Both the position numbers and the translations under genes were made by a program. A stretch of DNA of 64,000 bases from Coriobacteriaceae bacterium (GTDB lineage: Bacteria > Actinomycetota > Coriobacteriia > Coriobacteriales > QAMH01): positions 1,054,001 through 1,118,000 of the forward strand of contig DAJPGJ010000001.1 of the NCBI GenBank assembly GCA_025992705.1, read 5' to 3'. This document shows positions 1-8,645 of the stretch, in pieces. The notes under the pieces are model-generated. The model worked only from the letters and a program-made list of their open reading frames with translations, was not told where the DNA came from and did no database searches. Positions within the stretch are counted from its first letter, which is position 1, and every line of letters starts with the position of its first letter.

Positions 1-746
1 GGAACGTCAATGGTCTGCGTGCTGTTGCCAAGAAGGGCTTCGACGATATCTTCCGCGCATTCGACGCGGACATCTTCGCCATACAGGAAACCAAGCTCCA
101 GGAGGGACAATCTCCGCTCGATTACGATGACTACTACGAGTATTGGAGCTATGCGGAAAAGAAGGGCTATTCGGGCACGGCCGTCTTCTCGAAGGTCGAG
201 CCCCTTGCCGTCTCCTACGGTATCGGCGACAGCCGCTTCGACTGCGAGGGACGTAGCATCACGCTCGAATTCGAGAGCTTCTACTTCGTCTGCGTCTACA
301 CGCCCAACGCGCAGCACGAGCTCGCACGCATCGACTACCGTTGCGATTTCGAGGACTGTTTTCGCGAGTACTTGGCTGGGCTTGCGGCGAAGAAGGGTAT
401 CGTGGTCTGCGGTGACATGAATGTGGCGCACGAGCCCATCGACTTGGCGCGTCCCAAGGAGAACATCGGCAACGCCGGCTTTTCCGACGAGGAGCGCGGC
501 AAGTTCGATGAGCTCTTGGCAAACGGCTTCGTCGATACCTTCCGGCTGCTTCATCCCGATACTACGGACGCTTACTCTTGGTGGAGCTATCGCATGAAGG
601 CCCGCGAGCGCAATGTCGGGTGGCGCATCGACTACTTCCTCGTGAGCGATTCGCTCAAGGACCGCGTCGTCGAGGCAGATATCGAATCCGATATCTTCGG
701 CAGCGACCACTGCCCCGTCTCCCTCGTGCTCGATATTGACGAGTAG
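1..746 (+). CDS. xth: Exodeoxyribonuclease III, 5' end outside window
   Basis: AP endonuclease / 3'-5' exonuclease of the ExoIII (EEP) family, which removes 3' blocking groups and cleaves at abasic sites in base excision repair. The reading frame is open from base 3, where it already reads NVNGLRAV, so only a handful of N-terminal residues are missing. Visible hallmarks are the metal-binding Glu in IQETKLQ, the YTPNA motif, the GDMNVAHEPIDLARP segment with the catalytic Asp/Asn, the WRIDYFLVS segment and the C-terminal GSDHCPV motif with the catalytic Asp-His. Nothing looks damaged. It is followed after 50 bp by rarA, another DNA maintenance gene. Confidence 0.93.
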   Translation, partial: NVNGLRAVAKKGFDDIFRAFDADIFAIQETKLQEGQSPLDYDDYYEYWSYAEKKGYSGTAVFSKVEPLAVSYGIGDSRFDCEGRSITLEFESFYFVCVYTPNAQHELARIDYRCDFEDCFREYLAGLAAKKGIVVCGDMNVAHEPIDLARPKENIGNAGFSDEERGKFDELLANGFVDTFRLLHPDTTDAYSWWSYRMKARERNVGWRIDYFLVSDSLKDRVVEADIESDIFGSDHCPVSLVLDIDE

Positions 747-790
747 GCATCAGCATACGCCCGCGGTCCCGCGGCATTATCTGTCTGCGG

Positions 791-803
791 TATCATGTGT
801 CCA
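791..803 (+). promoter_or_regulatory. -10 box (TATCAT) for a probably leaderless rarA mRNA
   Basis: TATCAT at 791-796 lies 6 nt ahead of the ATG at 803, so transcription would begin at or next to the start codon. No Shine-Dalgarno sequence precedes any candidate start (GTG 797, ATG 803, ATG 815). No convincing -35 box is seen. Confidence 0.4.
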
Positions 804-2095
804 TGGATAGCTCGATGGACACGCTCTTCAGCGAAGTAGATGGGCAGACGCGCTTTGCGGCGGCTCCGCTTGCCGTGCGCATGCGTCCGCGCACGCTCAA
901 CGAGATCGTCGGCCAGGAAGATGCGGTTGGCAAGGACACCTGGCTCAGACGCGCGATTGCCAACGACACGCTTTCCTCGGTCATTCTCTTCGGTCCTGCG
1001 GGCACGGGCAAGACATCCATCGCGCATGTCATCGCCAATTCCACGAACGCCGCCTTTGTCGAGGTTTCGGCCGTTTCGGGTACGGTGGCAGACCTGCGGC
1101 GCGAGATCAAGGCGGCAGAGGAGCGGCTTCTTGCCTTCAAGCGTCGCACCATCCTCTTCATTGACGAGATTCACCGCTTCTCGCGCTCGCAACAGGATGC
1201 CCTGCTGCACGCCGTCGAAGATCGCATCGTAATCCTGGTTGGCGCGACGACGGAGAATCCCTTCTTCGAGGTCAACTCGGCGCTCATCTCTCGCTCGCGC
1301 ATCGTCGAGCTCAAGCCCATCGGCAATCACGGCATCAAGATGCTCGTCAAGCGTGCGCTCGAGGACGAGCGTGGCCTTGCCGACGAGTACGAGATTACCG
1401 ATGATGCGCTCAACGCCATCGTCATCACTGCAGGTGGCGATGCCCGTACGGCGCTCACGACGCTCGAGATCGCGGCCGCCGTCACGGAGCCGGGGGAGAA
1501 GATCGATGTCGAGCAGGTTCGTGAGGCATCGCCGCGCCGCCAGCTTCCCTACGACAAGGATGGCGACACGCACTACGACGTCATCTCGGCCTTCATCAAG
1601 TCGATGCGGGGCAGCGACCCTGATGCGACCGTCTACTGGCTTGCGCGCATGATCGAGGGCGGAGAGGATCCGCGCTTCATCGCGCGCCGCATCTTCATTC
1701 TGGCAAGTGAGGATGTGGGCCTTGCCGACCCGCGTGCGATTACGATCGCCGCGGCGGCATTCAAGTCGGCCGAGAGCATCGGGTACCCCGAATGCCGCAT
1801 CAACCTGGCCGAAGCGGCCATCTACATGGCGCTTGCCCCCAAATCCAACGCGGCCTACCTCGCCATCGACGCCGCACTCAAGGAGGTGCGCGAAGGCCCG
1901 TTACGTAGCGTTCCGCCCCACCTGCGCGACCGTCATCGTCCCGGCTCCGAGAATTACGGCACCTATCTGTATCCCCATGACTACCCGAATGCCCAGGTCG
2001 AGCAGCAGTACCTACCCGATGGCCTCGAACGCGGATGCTTCTACAAACCGACCAGCATCGGCTGGGAAAAGCTCCGCTTCCCGAACGAGGGATAG
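803..2095 (+). CDS. rarA: Replication-associated recombination protein A (AAA+ ATPase)
   Basis: RarA/MgsA/WRNIP1-family AAA+ ATPase that acts at stalled replication forks and is related to clamp-loader and RuvB ATPases. Seen in the sequence: N-terminal PLAVRMRPRTLNEIVGQ motif, Walker A GPAGTGKTS, Walker B ILFIDEIHRF, sensor region GATTENPFFEV, and a C-terminal part with the family signature SAFIKSMRGSDPDA followed by YWLARMIEGGEDP. About 430 residues, the normal family length. The start is taken at ATG 803, 6 nt after a -10-like box; GTG 797 would add two residues. It stands alone between xth and a palindromic repeat element. Confidence 0.93.
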   Translation: MDSSMDTLFSEVDGQTRFAAAPLAVRMRPRTLNEIVGQEDAVGKDTWLRRAIANDTLSSVILFGPAGTGKTSIAHVIANSTNAAFVEVSAVSGTVADLRREIKAAEERLLAFKRRTILFIDEIHRFSRSQQDALLHAVEDRIVILVGATTENPFFEVNSALISRSRIVELKPIGNHGIKMLVKRALEDERGLADEYEITDDALNAIVITAGGDARTALTTLEIAAAVTEPGEKIDVEQVREASPRRQLPYDKDGDTHYDVISAFIKSMRGSDPDATVYWLARMIEGGEDPRFIARRIFILASEDVGLADPRAITIAAAAFKSAESIGYPECRINLAEAAIYMALAPKSNAAYLAIDAALKEVREGPLRSVPPHLRDRHRPGSENYGTYLYPHDYPNAQVEQQYLPDGLERGCFYKPTSIGWEKLRFPNEG

Positions 2096-2100
2096 GTTAG

Positions 2101-2210
2101 TTGCGCGCAGGCGGGCTGTCGAACGGAGGTACAAGGGAGCGCGCCGTAAAGACCGCGAAGCGGGCTGTCGGGAAGCGACCGTCGAAGTGAGACAGCACGC
2201 CTGCGCGCAA
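2101..2210 (+). mobile_element. MITE-like palindromic element, copy 1
   Basis: A 110-bp non-coding unit bounded by a perfect 13-bp inverted repeat (TTGCGCGCAGGCG at 2101-2113, its complement at 2198-2210). The interior contains AAGGGAGCGC and GCGGGCTGTCGGGAAGCGAC, both repeated in a nested pair of copies at 31653-31870. It encodes no protein and sits just downstream of rarA. It could be a miniature transposable element or a REP/BIME-like structured element; no transposase is linked to it here. Confidence 0.65.
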
Positions 2211-2327
2211 ACCAAGCGGATTCTTTATGCGCAAAAGAGGACATCGCGTTTCGCAAGCGGGGCAAACTGCGCTATCATCTAGGTCTGTATATGCACACGT
2301 GAACCCGATACGATTTTGGGGGCTTTC

Positions 2328-2981
2328 ATGGGAGACTTTCTTTCACAGGCATGGCCGTTCGCGGCAGCCGTACTCGTTATTCTGGGCATCGTTGCCCTCG
2401 TCTTTCTCATCATCATCCTCTATCGCGCGAGCGTGACGATGAAGTCGGTCCAGAACATCGCCGCTGACGCCGAGAAAGAGGTTGCGCCTGCACTTACCAA
2501 GGTCAACCCCATGGTGGACAAGGCCGAGCTCATGCTCGATACGGTCAATCTCGAGATGCTGCGCGTTGACGCCATACTCGAGGACGTCGAGCAGATCACC
2601 GATGTCGCTGGCAAGGCCGCCACTACGGTCGATGCCGTGACCTCCGCACCTGCCGAGGCCGTGACCTCGATTGTCGATCGCATTCGCGGTTCGCTTGGCA
2701 CCAAGCGCAGCAACAAGGTGAAGCAGGAGCGTCTGGTCTATCCCATCGGTGGCGCGCGCGAGACGGACGAGCAACCCGCGCAGGACGCCCAGTCGCAGAC
2801 GAGCCCTGCCGATGACGAGGCGATGAAGGCCGCCGCCCAGCAGGCCGCAGATACTGCAGCCGAAGGCGTGGTAGTCGAGGAAGTCGACATCGTCATCGAG
2901 GCAAACGGTCAGGCTGTCCCGCATGCGCCTGCTCAGGAGGAGCATGACGAGGCTGCGGCCACCTCGACCAAAACCGCGTAA
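2328..2981 (+). CDS. DUF948-like membrane-anchored protein
   Basis: Protein of 217 residues with one N-terminal membrane segment (AAAVLVILGIVALVFLIIIL, about residues 9-30). A heptad-rich helical stretch of roughly 90 residues follows (MKSVQNIAADAEKEVAP to VTSIVDRIRG). The C-terminal tail is acidic, Ala/Glu-rich and probably disordered. This layout matches DUF948-type proteins of Gram-positive bacteria, whose function is unknown. ATG 2328 is preferred because a GGGGG tract precedes it; a TTG at 2316 would extend the frame by four residues. It lies 46 bp before alaS, as DUF948 genes often sit close to tRNA synthetase genes in actinobacteria. Confidence 0.7.
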   Translation: MGDFLSQAWPFAAAVLVILGIVALVFLIIILYRASVTMKSVQNIAADAEKEVAPALTKVNPMVDKAELMLDTVNLEMLRVDAILEDVEQITDVAGKAATTVDAVTSAPAEAVTSIVDRIRGSLGTKRSNKVKQERLVYPIGGARETDEQPAQDAQSQTSPADDEAMKAAAQQAADTAAEGVVVEEVDIVIEANGQAVPHAPAQEEHDEAAATSTKTA

Positions 2982-3027
2982 CACGTATCTCATATCCCTA
3001 TAGAAGCACGAACAAGCAAGGAGCATC

Positions 3028-5673
3028 ATGGCGTCCAAACCCATCACGTCCGCAGAGATTCGCGAGGCATATCTGAATTTCTTCGAGGAAAAAGGCTGCC
3101 AACGCTGGCCATCATCCTCGCTCATCCCCGATGACCCATCCTTGCTGCTCACCGTTGCGGGCATGGTGCAGTTCAAGCCCTACTTCCTGCAGCAAAAGCA
3201 CCTCGATCCCCGCTACGTGGGCACGACCACCGCACAGAAGTGCGTGCGCACCAATGACATCGACATCATTGGCACGGATGGCCGTCATCTCTCGTTCTTC
3301 GAGATGCTCGGCAACTTCAGCTTCGGCGCATACTTCAAGAAGGAAATGTGCGCCTGGGCCTATGAGTTCTCCGTCGACGTGCTCGGTCTCGACCCCGATC
3401 GCATCTATGTCACGATCTACGAGGAGGACGAGGAGACCGCCGACATCTGGCAGGAGGTTGGCGTCCCGGCGGACCACATCTCGCGCCTCGGCGCCGACGA
3501 TAACTTCTGGGTTGCCGGCCCCACCGGCCCCTGCGGTCCGTGCTCCGAGCTCTACTATGACCAAGGCGAGGACGTTGGCTGCGGCAGCCCGGATTGCAAG
3601 CCCGGCTGCGATTGCGATCGCTTCCTCGAGTATTGGAACCTCGTCTTTACGCAGTTTGACCGCCAGGAAGACGGCACGATGATTCCGCTCGAGAAGAAGA
3701 ACATCGATACGGGCCTCGGCCTCGAGCGCATGGCCGCCATCATGCAGGGCGTGAGCTCCAACTTCGACACCGACATCCTCCATGGCCTCATCGAGGTAGG
3801 AGAGCGCCTGAGCGGCCGTCACTATGGCGATGACGAGCTCACGGATCTCTCGTTGCGCATCATGGCCGATCATTCCCGCGCCATCGTCTTCATGATCGGC
3901 GACGGCATCCTGCCCTCCAACGAGGGACGCGGCTACGTCCTGCGCCGCTTGCTGCGCCGCGCCGTGCGCCATGGCCGTCTCATCGGCATCGAAGGCCCCT
4001 TCCTCAAGAGCTTCCTCGACGCCATCTGCACGGAGATGGGCGCGGTATACCCGGAGATCATCGAGAACAAGGCCCTCATCGAGAAGGTGCTGCTCTCCGA
4101 GGAGGAGCGCTTCAATCGCACGATCGATACGGGCATGCATTACCTCGAGGAGACCATCGAGGATATGGACGAGGGTGACGTGCTCGATGGCGTCGCCGCC
4201 TTCACGTTGCACGATACCTATGGTTTCCCCGTCGAGCTCACCGCCGAGATTTGCCTCGAGCACGGAATTAGCGTCGATATGGAGGGCTTCGAGCGCGAGA
4301 TGACCGCCCAGCGCGAGCGTGCGCGTGCGGCGCGCAATGACGAGGCCTGGAATGGTTTCGGCGACATCTTCACGCACATCCTTGACGTGCACGGGCCGAG
4401 CGAGTTCGTGGGCTACAAGGATGACGAGTGCGACGCACGCATCGTCGACATCATCGTCGATGGCTCGATTGTCGATGAGGCCAACGAGGGCGACGAGGTC
4501 GCCATCGTGCTCGACAAGACGCCGTTCTATGGCGAGATGGGTGGCCAGGTGGGAGACACCGGCACCATCACGAGCGAGCTTGGCACCATCGTCATCGATG
4601 ACACGAAGCGCCCGGAGGAGGGTCTGCCCGTCCACTACGGCACGGTCACGTCGGGCTCCATGCACAAGGACGACGTCGTGCACGCCGCCATCGACAAGCG
4701 CCGTCGCGCGCTCATCGCCCGCAACCACACGGCGACGCACATCTTGCAGCGTGCGCTCACCGAGGTGCTCGGCGAGCATGTCAAGCAGGCCGGTTCGCTC
4801 GTCGCACCTGACAGGCTACGCTTCGACTTCACGCATTTCGAGCCCATGACGCACGAGCAGATCCTCGAGGTCGAGCGCATCTGCAACAACATCATCATGT
4901 CCGACCTGCCCGTATACGCCTACGAGACCTCGCTTACCGCCGCGCGCGAGGCAGGCGTCCTTGCGCTCTTCGGCGAGAAGTACGGCGAGTTCGTTCGCGT
5001 CATCGAGACGGGCACCTTCTCCAAGGAGCTCTGCGGCGGAACGCACGTGGGCAACACGAGCGAGATCGGCCTGTTCAAGATTACGCAGGAGACCTCGATT
5101 GGCGCCAACACGCGCCGTCTCGAAGCCGTGACGAGCATCAAGGCCTACGAGTACATGTCGCGCATGGAGGAGGAGCTGCGCGAGACCGCGCGCTTCCTCA
5201 AGGTGCCGCCCCTCGATGTCTCCGAGCGCGTCGCGAAGATGCAGACGCAGCTCGACGAGCTCGAGGGCATGCGCAAACGTCGCATGAAGGCGGCTGCCGA
5301 GGGCAGCGTCACCGATTTCGTCAAGGCCGCGGCTCAGGTCGATGGCTACAAGCTCATCGTTGCCGATTTGGGCGAGTCCGTTGTCCAGGGCATGCGCGAG
5401 ATGTGGGACATCGTCAAACAACGTGCTGGCGGTGAGCCCTTTGCCGTCGTGCTCTTCGCGCGCAATCCCGAGGGCGGAAACCCGCTCATGTTGGCTGCCG
5501 GTACGCAGGATGCCGTCGATGCCGGCTTCAACGCCAAGGACGTTATCGCAAACGTCGCGCCGCTCATCGGTGGCGGTGGCGGCGGCAAGCCCGCGATGGC
5601 CCAGGCAGGCGGAAAGAACGCCGAGGGCATACCGGCGGCTATCGAGAAGGCGAAGGAGCTCTTCGGCATCTAG
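3028..5673 (+). CDS. alaS: Alanine--tRNA ligase
   Basis: Class II aminoacyl-tRNA synthetase charging tRNA-Ala, 881 residues, full length. The N-terminal catalytic core has FEEKGCQRWPSSSLIP and GPTGPCGPCSELYYD. The editing domain carries the zinc site HTATH (His567, His571) with CGGTH (Cys669, His673). The C-terminal C-Ala/DHHA1 region ends in the glycine-rich GGGGGGKPAMAQAGG motif. An AAGGAG Shine-Dalgarno sits 5-6 nt before the ATG. It heads a run alaS-ruvX-mltG-yqeG-aroE with very short gaps or stop/start overlaps, so the group is probably one transcript. Confidence 0.98.
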   Translation: MASKPITSAEIREAYLNFFEEKGCQRWPSSSLIPDDPSLLLTVAGMVQFKPYFLQQKHLDPRYVGTTTAQKCVRTNDIDIIGTDGRHLSFFEMLGNFSFGAYFKKEMCAWAYEFSVDVLGLDPDRIYVTIYEEDEETADIWQEVGVPADHISRLGADDNFWVAGPTGPCGPCSELYYDQGEDVGCGSPDCKPGCDCDRFLEYWNLVFTQFDRQEDGTMIPLEKKNIDTGLGLERMAAIMQGVSSNFDTDILHGLIEVGERLSGRHYGDDELTDLSLRIMADHSRAIVFMIGDGILPSNEGRGYVLRRLLRRAVRHGRLIGIEGPFLKSFLDAICTEMGAVYPEIIENKALIEKVLLSEEERFNRTIDTGMHYLEETIEDMDEGDVLDGVAAFTLHDTYGFPVELTAEICLEHGISVDMEGFEREMTAQRERARAARNDEAWNGFGDIFTHILDVHGPSEFVGYKDDECDARIVDIIVDGSIVDEANEGDEVAIVLDKTPFYGEMGGQVGDTGTITSELGTIVIDDTKRPEEGLPVHYGTVTSGSMHKDDVVHAAIDKRRRALIARNHTATHILQRALTEVLGEHVKQAGSLVAPDRLRFDFTHFEPMTHEQILEVERICNNIIMSDLPVYAYETSLTAAREAGVLALFGEKYGEFVRVIETGTFSKELCGGTHVGNTSEIGLFKITQETSIGANTRRLEAVTSIKAYEYMSRMEEELRETARFLKVPPLDVSERVAKMQTQLDELEGMRKRRMKAAAEGSVTDFVKAAAQVDGYKLIVADLGESVVQGMREMWDIVKQRAGGEPFAVVLFARNPEGGNPLMLAAGTQDAVDAGFNAKDVIANVAPLIGGGGGGKPAMAQAGGKNAEGIPAAIEKAKELFGI

Positions 5674-5681
5674 CCGTACGT

Positions 5682-6113
5682 ATGCGAGTCTTGGGGCTTG
5701 ACATAGGGGAGAAGCGTATCGGCGTTGCCGTTGCCGATACGACGACGGGCCTTGCCATGCCGCTGCGGGTCATGAATGCCCAAGAGGTGATTGACAACGC
5801 GCAACCCTGGCGCATGCTCGTGCAGGATAACGAGCCGGACTTGCTCGTCTGCGGTCTTCCCAAGACCATGCGGGGGGCTACGGGCCAGCAAGCGACGCGT
5901 ATTCGAGAGCTTGCCGAGCGCATCGCGCAAAGCTGCGGCGTGCCGCTCGAGTTTGCCGACGAGCGCCTGAGCAGTGCGGAGGCAAAGCGCGTGCTTTGTG
6001 CGCAAGGGCTTTCCGAGCGCGAGATGCGCGGCAAGATCGACAGCGTGGCTGCCTCGCTCTTTCTCGAGACCTGGCTTGCCGCGAATAGTGAGTACAAGAT
6101 GGAGGAACGATGA
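5682..6113 (+). CDS. ruvX: Putative pre-16S rRNA nuclease / Holliday junction resolvase YqgF
   Basis: YqgF/RuvX family, RNase H-like fold, 143 residues. Family members process the 5' end of 16S rRNA and have been proposed as Holliday junction resolvases. Conserved acidic positions are visible in VLGLDIGEKRIGVAVAD near the N-terminus, the strand LVCGLPKTMRG in the middle, and FADERLSSAEAKRVL and KIDSVAASLFLETWL in the C-terminal half. It starts 8 bp after alaS and its stop overlaps the mltG start (ATGA at 6110). The alaS-yqgF-mltG order is common in Gram-positive bacteria. Confidence 0.93.
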   Translation: MRVLGLDIGEKRIGVAVADTTTGLAMPLRVMNAQEVIDNAQPWRMLVQDNEPDLLVCGLPKTMRGATGQQATRIRELAERIAQSCGVPLEFADERLSSAEAKRVLCAQGLSEREMRGKIDSVAASLFLETWLAANSEYKMEER

Positions 6114-7192
6114 CCCAGGGTCAGCATTATGCACCGTCAAACTACACGGAGAAGCGCAAGGGAAAGTCGCGCAAGCGCGGACTCATCATCGGCCTGATCG
6201 TAGTCATTGTCCTCGCTATCATCGCCTGCTTCTTTGCCTACCAGAACTTCTTTGGCGACAAGACGGGCGAGGTGAAGCAGGGTGAGGAAATCACGGTCGT
6301 GATTCCCGCCGGCTCCTCGACCGACAAGATCGCCTCGATACTCGTCGATGATGGCGTCATCGGCTCTGCGAACGCCTTCACGAATCGCGTCAAGCAGCTC
6401 AACCAGGCTGCGAGCCTGCAATCGGGCTCCTACGTGATGATCGGCGGCGATGACCTCGACAACATCATCAAGATGCTTGCCAATGGCCAGACGGGCAGAC
6501 AGCTTGTCATCCCCGAGGGCTTCAACCTGCGCCAGATTGCCGATAAGGTCGAATCGACCTGCGGCATAGACGCCGAGGACTTCTACGCGCAGACGCAGAA
6601 GGCTTCCGACTACGTTGCCGATTATCCCTTCCTCGAAGGCGTGTACAACAACTCGATGGAGGGTTTCCTGTATCCGGACACCTATCGCGTCGACCCTTCG
6701 GCCACGGCTGACGATATCATCCGCATGATGCTCGACCAGTTTGCCGCGCAGATCGCCACCGTTGACATGAGCTACGCCGCCTCGAAGAACCTCACGCTCT
6801 ACGACGTGGTGACGCTTGCCTCCATGGTCGAGAAGGAATACCAGGCCGAAAGCGACAAGGCCCCCATCGCCGCCGTCTTCTACAATCGCCTGCGTGATGG
6901 CATCACCTTGGGCAGTGACGTGACCACCTATTACGCCGTGGGCAAGGACATGACCGAGGAACTCACGGCTGCCGACTTGGCAAGCGACAGTCCCTACAAC
7001 ACGCGCAACCCAAGCCACTTTGGCTTGCCCGCGGGCCCCATATGCAACCCCTCCGTGTCGACCATCCAGGCCGCGGCAAGTCCCGCCGACGTGGATTACC
7101 TGTACTTCTTCTTCTCCAATAGGGAGGGGAAGACGATGTTCTTCAACAACGATGCCGATTTCAACGCCGCCTGGGCGCAGTACGGTGACTAG
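6110..7192 (+). CDS. mltG: Endolytic murein transglycosylase MltG
   Basis: YceG/MltG-family lytic transglycosylase that cuts nascent glycan strands at the outer face of the membrane. It has a basic cytoplasmic N-terminus (YTEKRKGKSRKRG), one membrane segment (LIIGLIVVIVLAIIACFFAY, about residues 25-44), a LysM-like region (VVIPAGSSTDKIASILVDDG) and the catalytic YceG domain. The expected catalytic Glu is in LASMVEKEY (Glu241). Later family motifs are YNTRNPSHFGLPAGPICNPS and DYLYFF. 360 residues, normal length. Its ATG overlaps the ruvX stop by four bases. Confidence 0.95.
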   Translation: MTQGQHYAPSNYTEKRKGKSRKRGLIIGLIVVIVLAIIACFFAYQNFFGDKTGEVKQGEEITVVIPAGSSTDKIASILVDDGVIGSANAFTNRVKQLNQAASLQSGSYVMIGGDDLDNIIKMLANGQTGRQLVIPEGFNLRQIADKVESTCGIDAEDFYAQTQKASDYVADYPFLEGVYNNSMEGFLYPDTYRVDPSATADDIIRMMLDQFAAQIATVDMSYAASKNLTLYDVVTLASMVEKEYQAESDKAPIAAVFYNRLRDGITLGSDVTTYYAVGKDMTEELTAADLASDSPYNTRNPSHFGLPAGPICNPSVSTIQAAASPADVDYLYFFFSNREGKTMFFNNDADFNAAWAQYGD

Positions 7193-7195
7193 GCG

Positions 7196-7699
7196 ATGCT
7201 GGGCATGAGGCCAGATGCGTATTACGTGTCCGTGCTCGACATCGAGCCGAACGCGCTTGTCGAGCACGGGTATCGCGCGGTGCTGCTCGACCTCGACAAT
7301 ACCTTGCAGCCGCGCGGCACATCCGAGCTCTCGCCCGAGGTCATCGCCTGGGTGCGGTCGCTCAAGGATGTCGGTCTTGGCGTGGCACTCGTCTCCAACA
7401 GCGTGCGCAAGCGCACGCTCGAGGCGGCACGTACGCTCGACATTCCCCTCGTGCGCAACGCGAAGAAGCCCTTTGCGCGTGGTTACGTGCAGGCTTGCGC
7501 GATGCTTGGCGTCGCCTGCGATCAGGCCGTCATGATCGGTGACCAATCGTATACGGATGTCCTGGGGGCGCATCGCGTGGGGATGGACGCCATTCTCGTC
7601 GTCCCGCAATCCGGGGCAGATCCGCTGCACACGCATTTTCTGCGCATGCTCGACCGTAGGGCCGTGCATGGCATGCGAGCCATCGGGAGCGCTTCATGA
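7196..7699 (+). CDS. YqeG-family HAD IIIA-type phosphatase
   Basis: HAD-superfamily phosphatase of the YqeG group, 167 residues. The nucleophile motif is LLDLDNTLQP (DxDxT type), motif II is VALVSNSV, the motif III lysine is in RNAKKPFARG, and motif IV is MIGDQSYTDVLGAHR. The physiological substrate of YqeG is not established. In Firmicutes yqeG commonly lies next to yqeH and aroE; here its stop overlaps the aroE start (ATGA at 7696), so the two are translationally coupled. Confidence 0.85.
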   Translation: MLGMRPDAYYVSVLDIEPNALVEHGYRAVLLDLDNTLQPRGTSELSPEVIAWVRSLKDVGLGVALVSNSVRKRTLEAARTLDIPLVRNAKKPFARGYVQACAMLGVACDQAVMIGDQSYTDVLGAHRVGMDAILVVPQSGADPLHTHFLRMLDRRAVHGMRAIGSAS

Positions 7700-8580
7700 G
7701 TCCCGAGTTCGTTCTCATCGGCGATCCCGTTGCCCATTCGCTTTCTCCGGCAATGCACAACGCGCTGTACCAGGAACTCGGCAAGGTGAAGTGGCCCTTC
7801 TCGCGTTGGCACTATAGCGCGGTGCGCTGCGAGAACGCGCAAGATGCACGCGAGCAGATCAACCTCGTGCGTACCGGGCGTTACCGGGGCATGAACATCA
7901 CGATGCCCTGGAAGAAGCTTGCCTTCGATAACGCCGACTTCGCCGATGCCGCCGTCGTCGCGGCAGGTGGCGCAAATGTGCTCGTGCGCGACGAGGACCT
8001 CAAACTATGCGCGTACAATACCGATGGCCTTGGCGCCGTGCGTGCCATCGAACGCATGACGGACAAACCGCTCGCGGATGCCCGCGTGCTCATATGCGGT
8101 ACGGGCCCGACGTCCCTTGCCATTGCCACCGCGTCCGCGCAGGCGGGTGCTGCCGAGGTCACGCTTCTCTCACGCGACGAGGCAAAGGCGCTGTCCTGCG
8201 TGAACCGCATGAGGACGAACGTTGACCCGTCCGAGGCAGCCGTTCTGCATGGAAGGGACTACTCGCATGTCGAGGGACTCATCCCGCAGGTCGATGTCAT
8301 CGTCGACGCGACACCGCGCGGCATGGCTCCGGACGACGAGGCCATCGTCGATACGGGCCTGCTGCACGAAGGTCAGGTCGTTCTCGATACCGTGTACGGC
8401 CATGGCGAAACGGCGCTTCTTGCCGGTGCCGAGCGTCAGGGTGCAACTTGCATGGATGGTTTGGAGATGCTTGTCGAGCAGGCGGCACTCTCGGTGGAGA
8501 TATGGGCCGATGCCATGGCGCTCCCCGTCGAGGTCGATCGCGATATCATGCGCCATGCGGCCCTGCATGCCATTGCATGA
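7696..8580 (+). CDS. aroE: Shikimate dehydrogenase
   Basis: NADPH-dependent reduction of 3-dehydroshikimate, the fourth step of the chorismate pathway. The substrate-binding motif SLSPAMHNALYQELG, the catalytic lysine in NITMPWKK (family NVTxPxK) and NTDGLGAVRAIE are all present. The nucleotide-binding loop reads CGTGPTSLAIA, a variant of the usual GxGGxxxA. The C-terminal DGLEMLVEQAALSVEIW matches the family end. 294 residues. Two other aromatic pathway genes, tyrA and aroA, lie together at the end of this window, so the pathway genes are dispersed. It overlaps yqeG by four bases. Confidence 0.92.
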   Translation: MSPEFVLIGDPVAHSLSPAMHNALYQELGKVKWPFSRWHYSAVRCENAQDAREQINLVRTGRYRGMNITMPWKKLAFDNADFADAAVVAAGGANVLVRDEDLKLCAYNTDGLGAVRAIERMTDKPLADARVLICGTGPTSLAIATASAQAGAAEVTLLSRDEAKALSCVNRMRTNVDPSEAAVLHGRDYSHVEGLIPQVDVIVDATPRGMAPDDEAIVDTGLLHEGQVVLDTVYGHGETALLAGAERQGATCMDGLEMLVEQAALSVEIWADAMALPVEVDRDIMRHAALHAIA

Positions 8581-8645
8581 CACAGGTCCCTGGTACGCTA
8601 GTCTATAGATGAGTTTGATGGTTTCACGAGGAAGGCGAATGTGAA

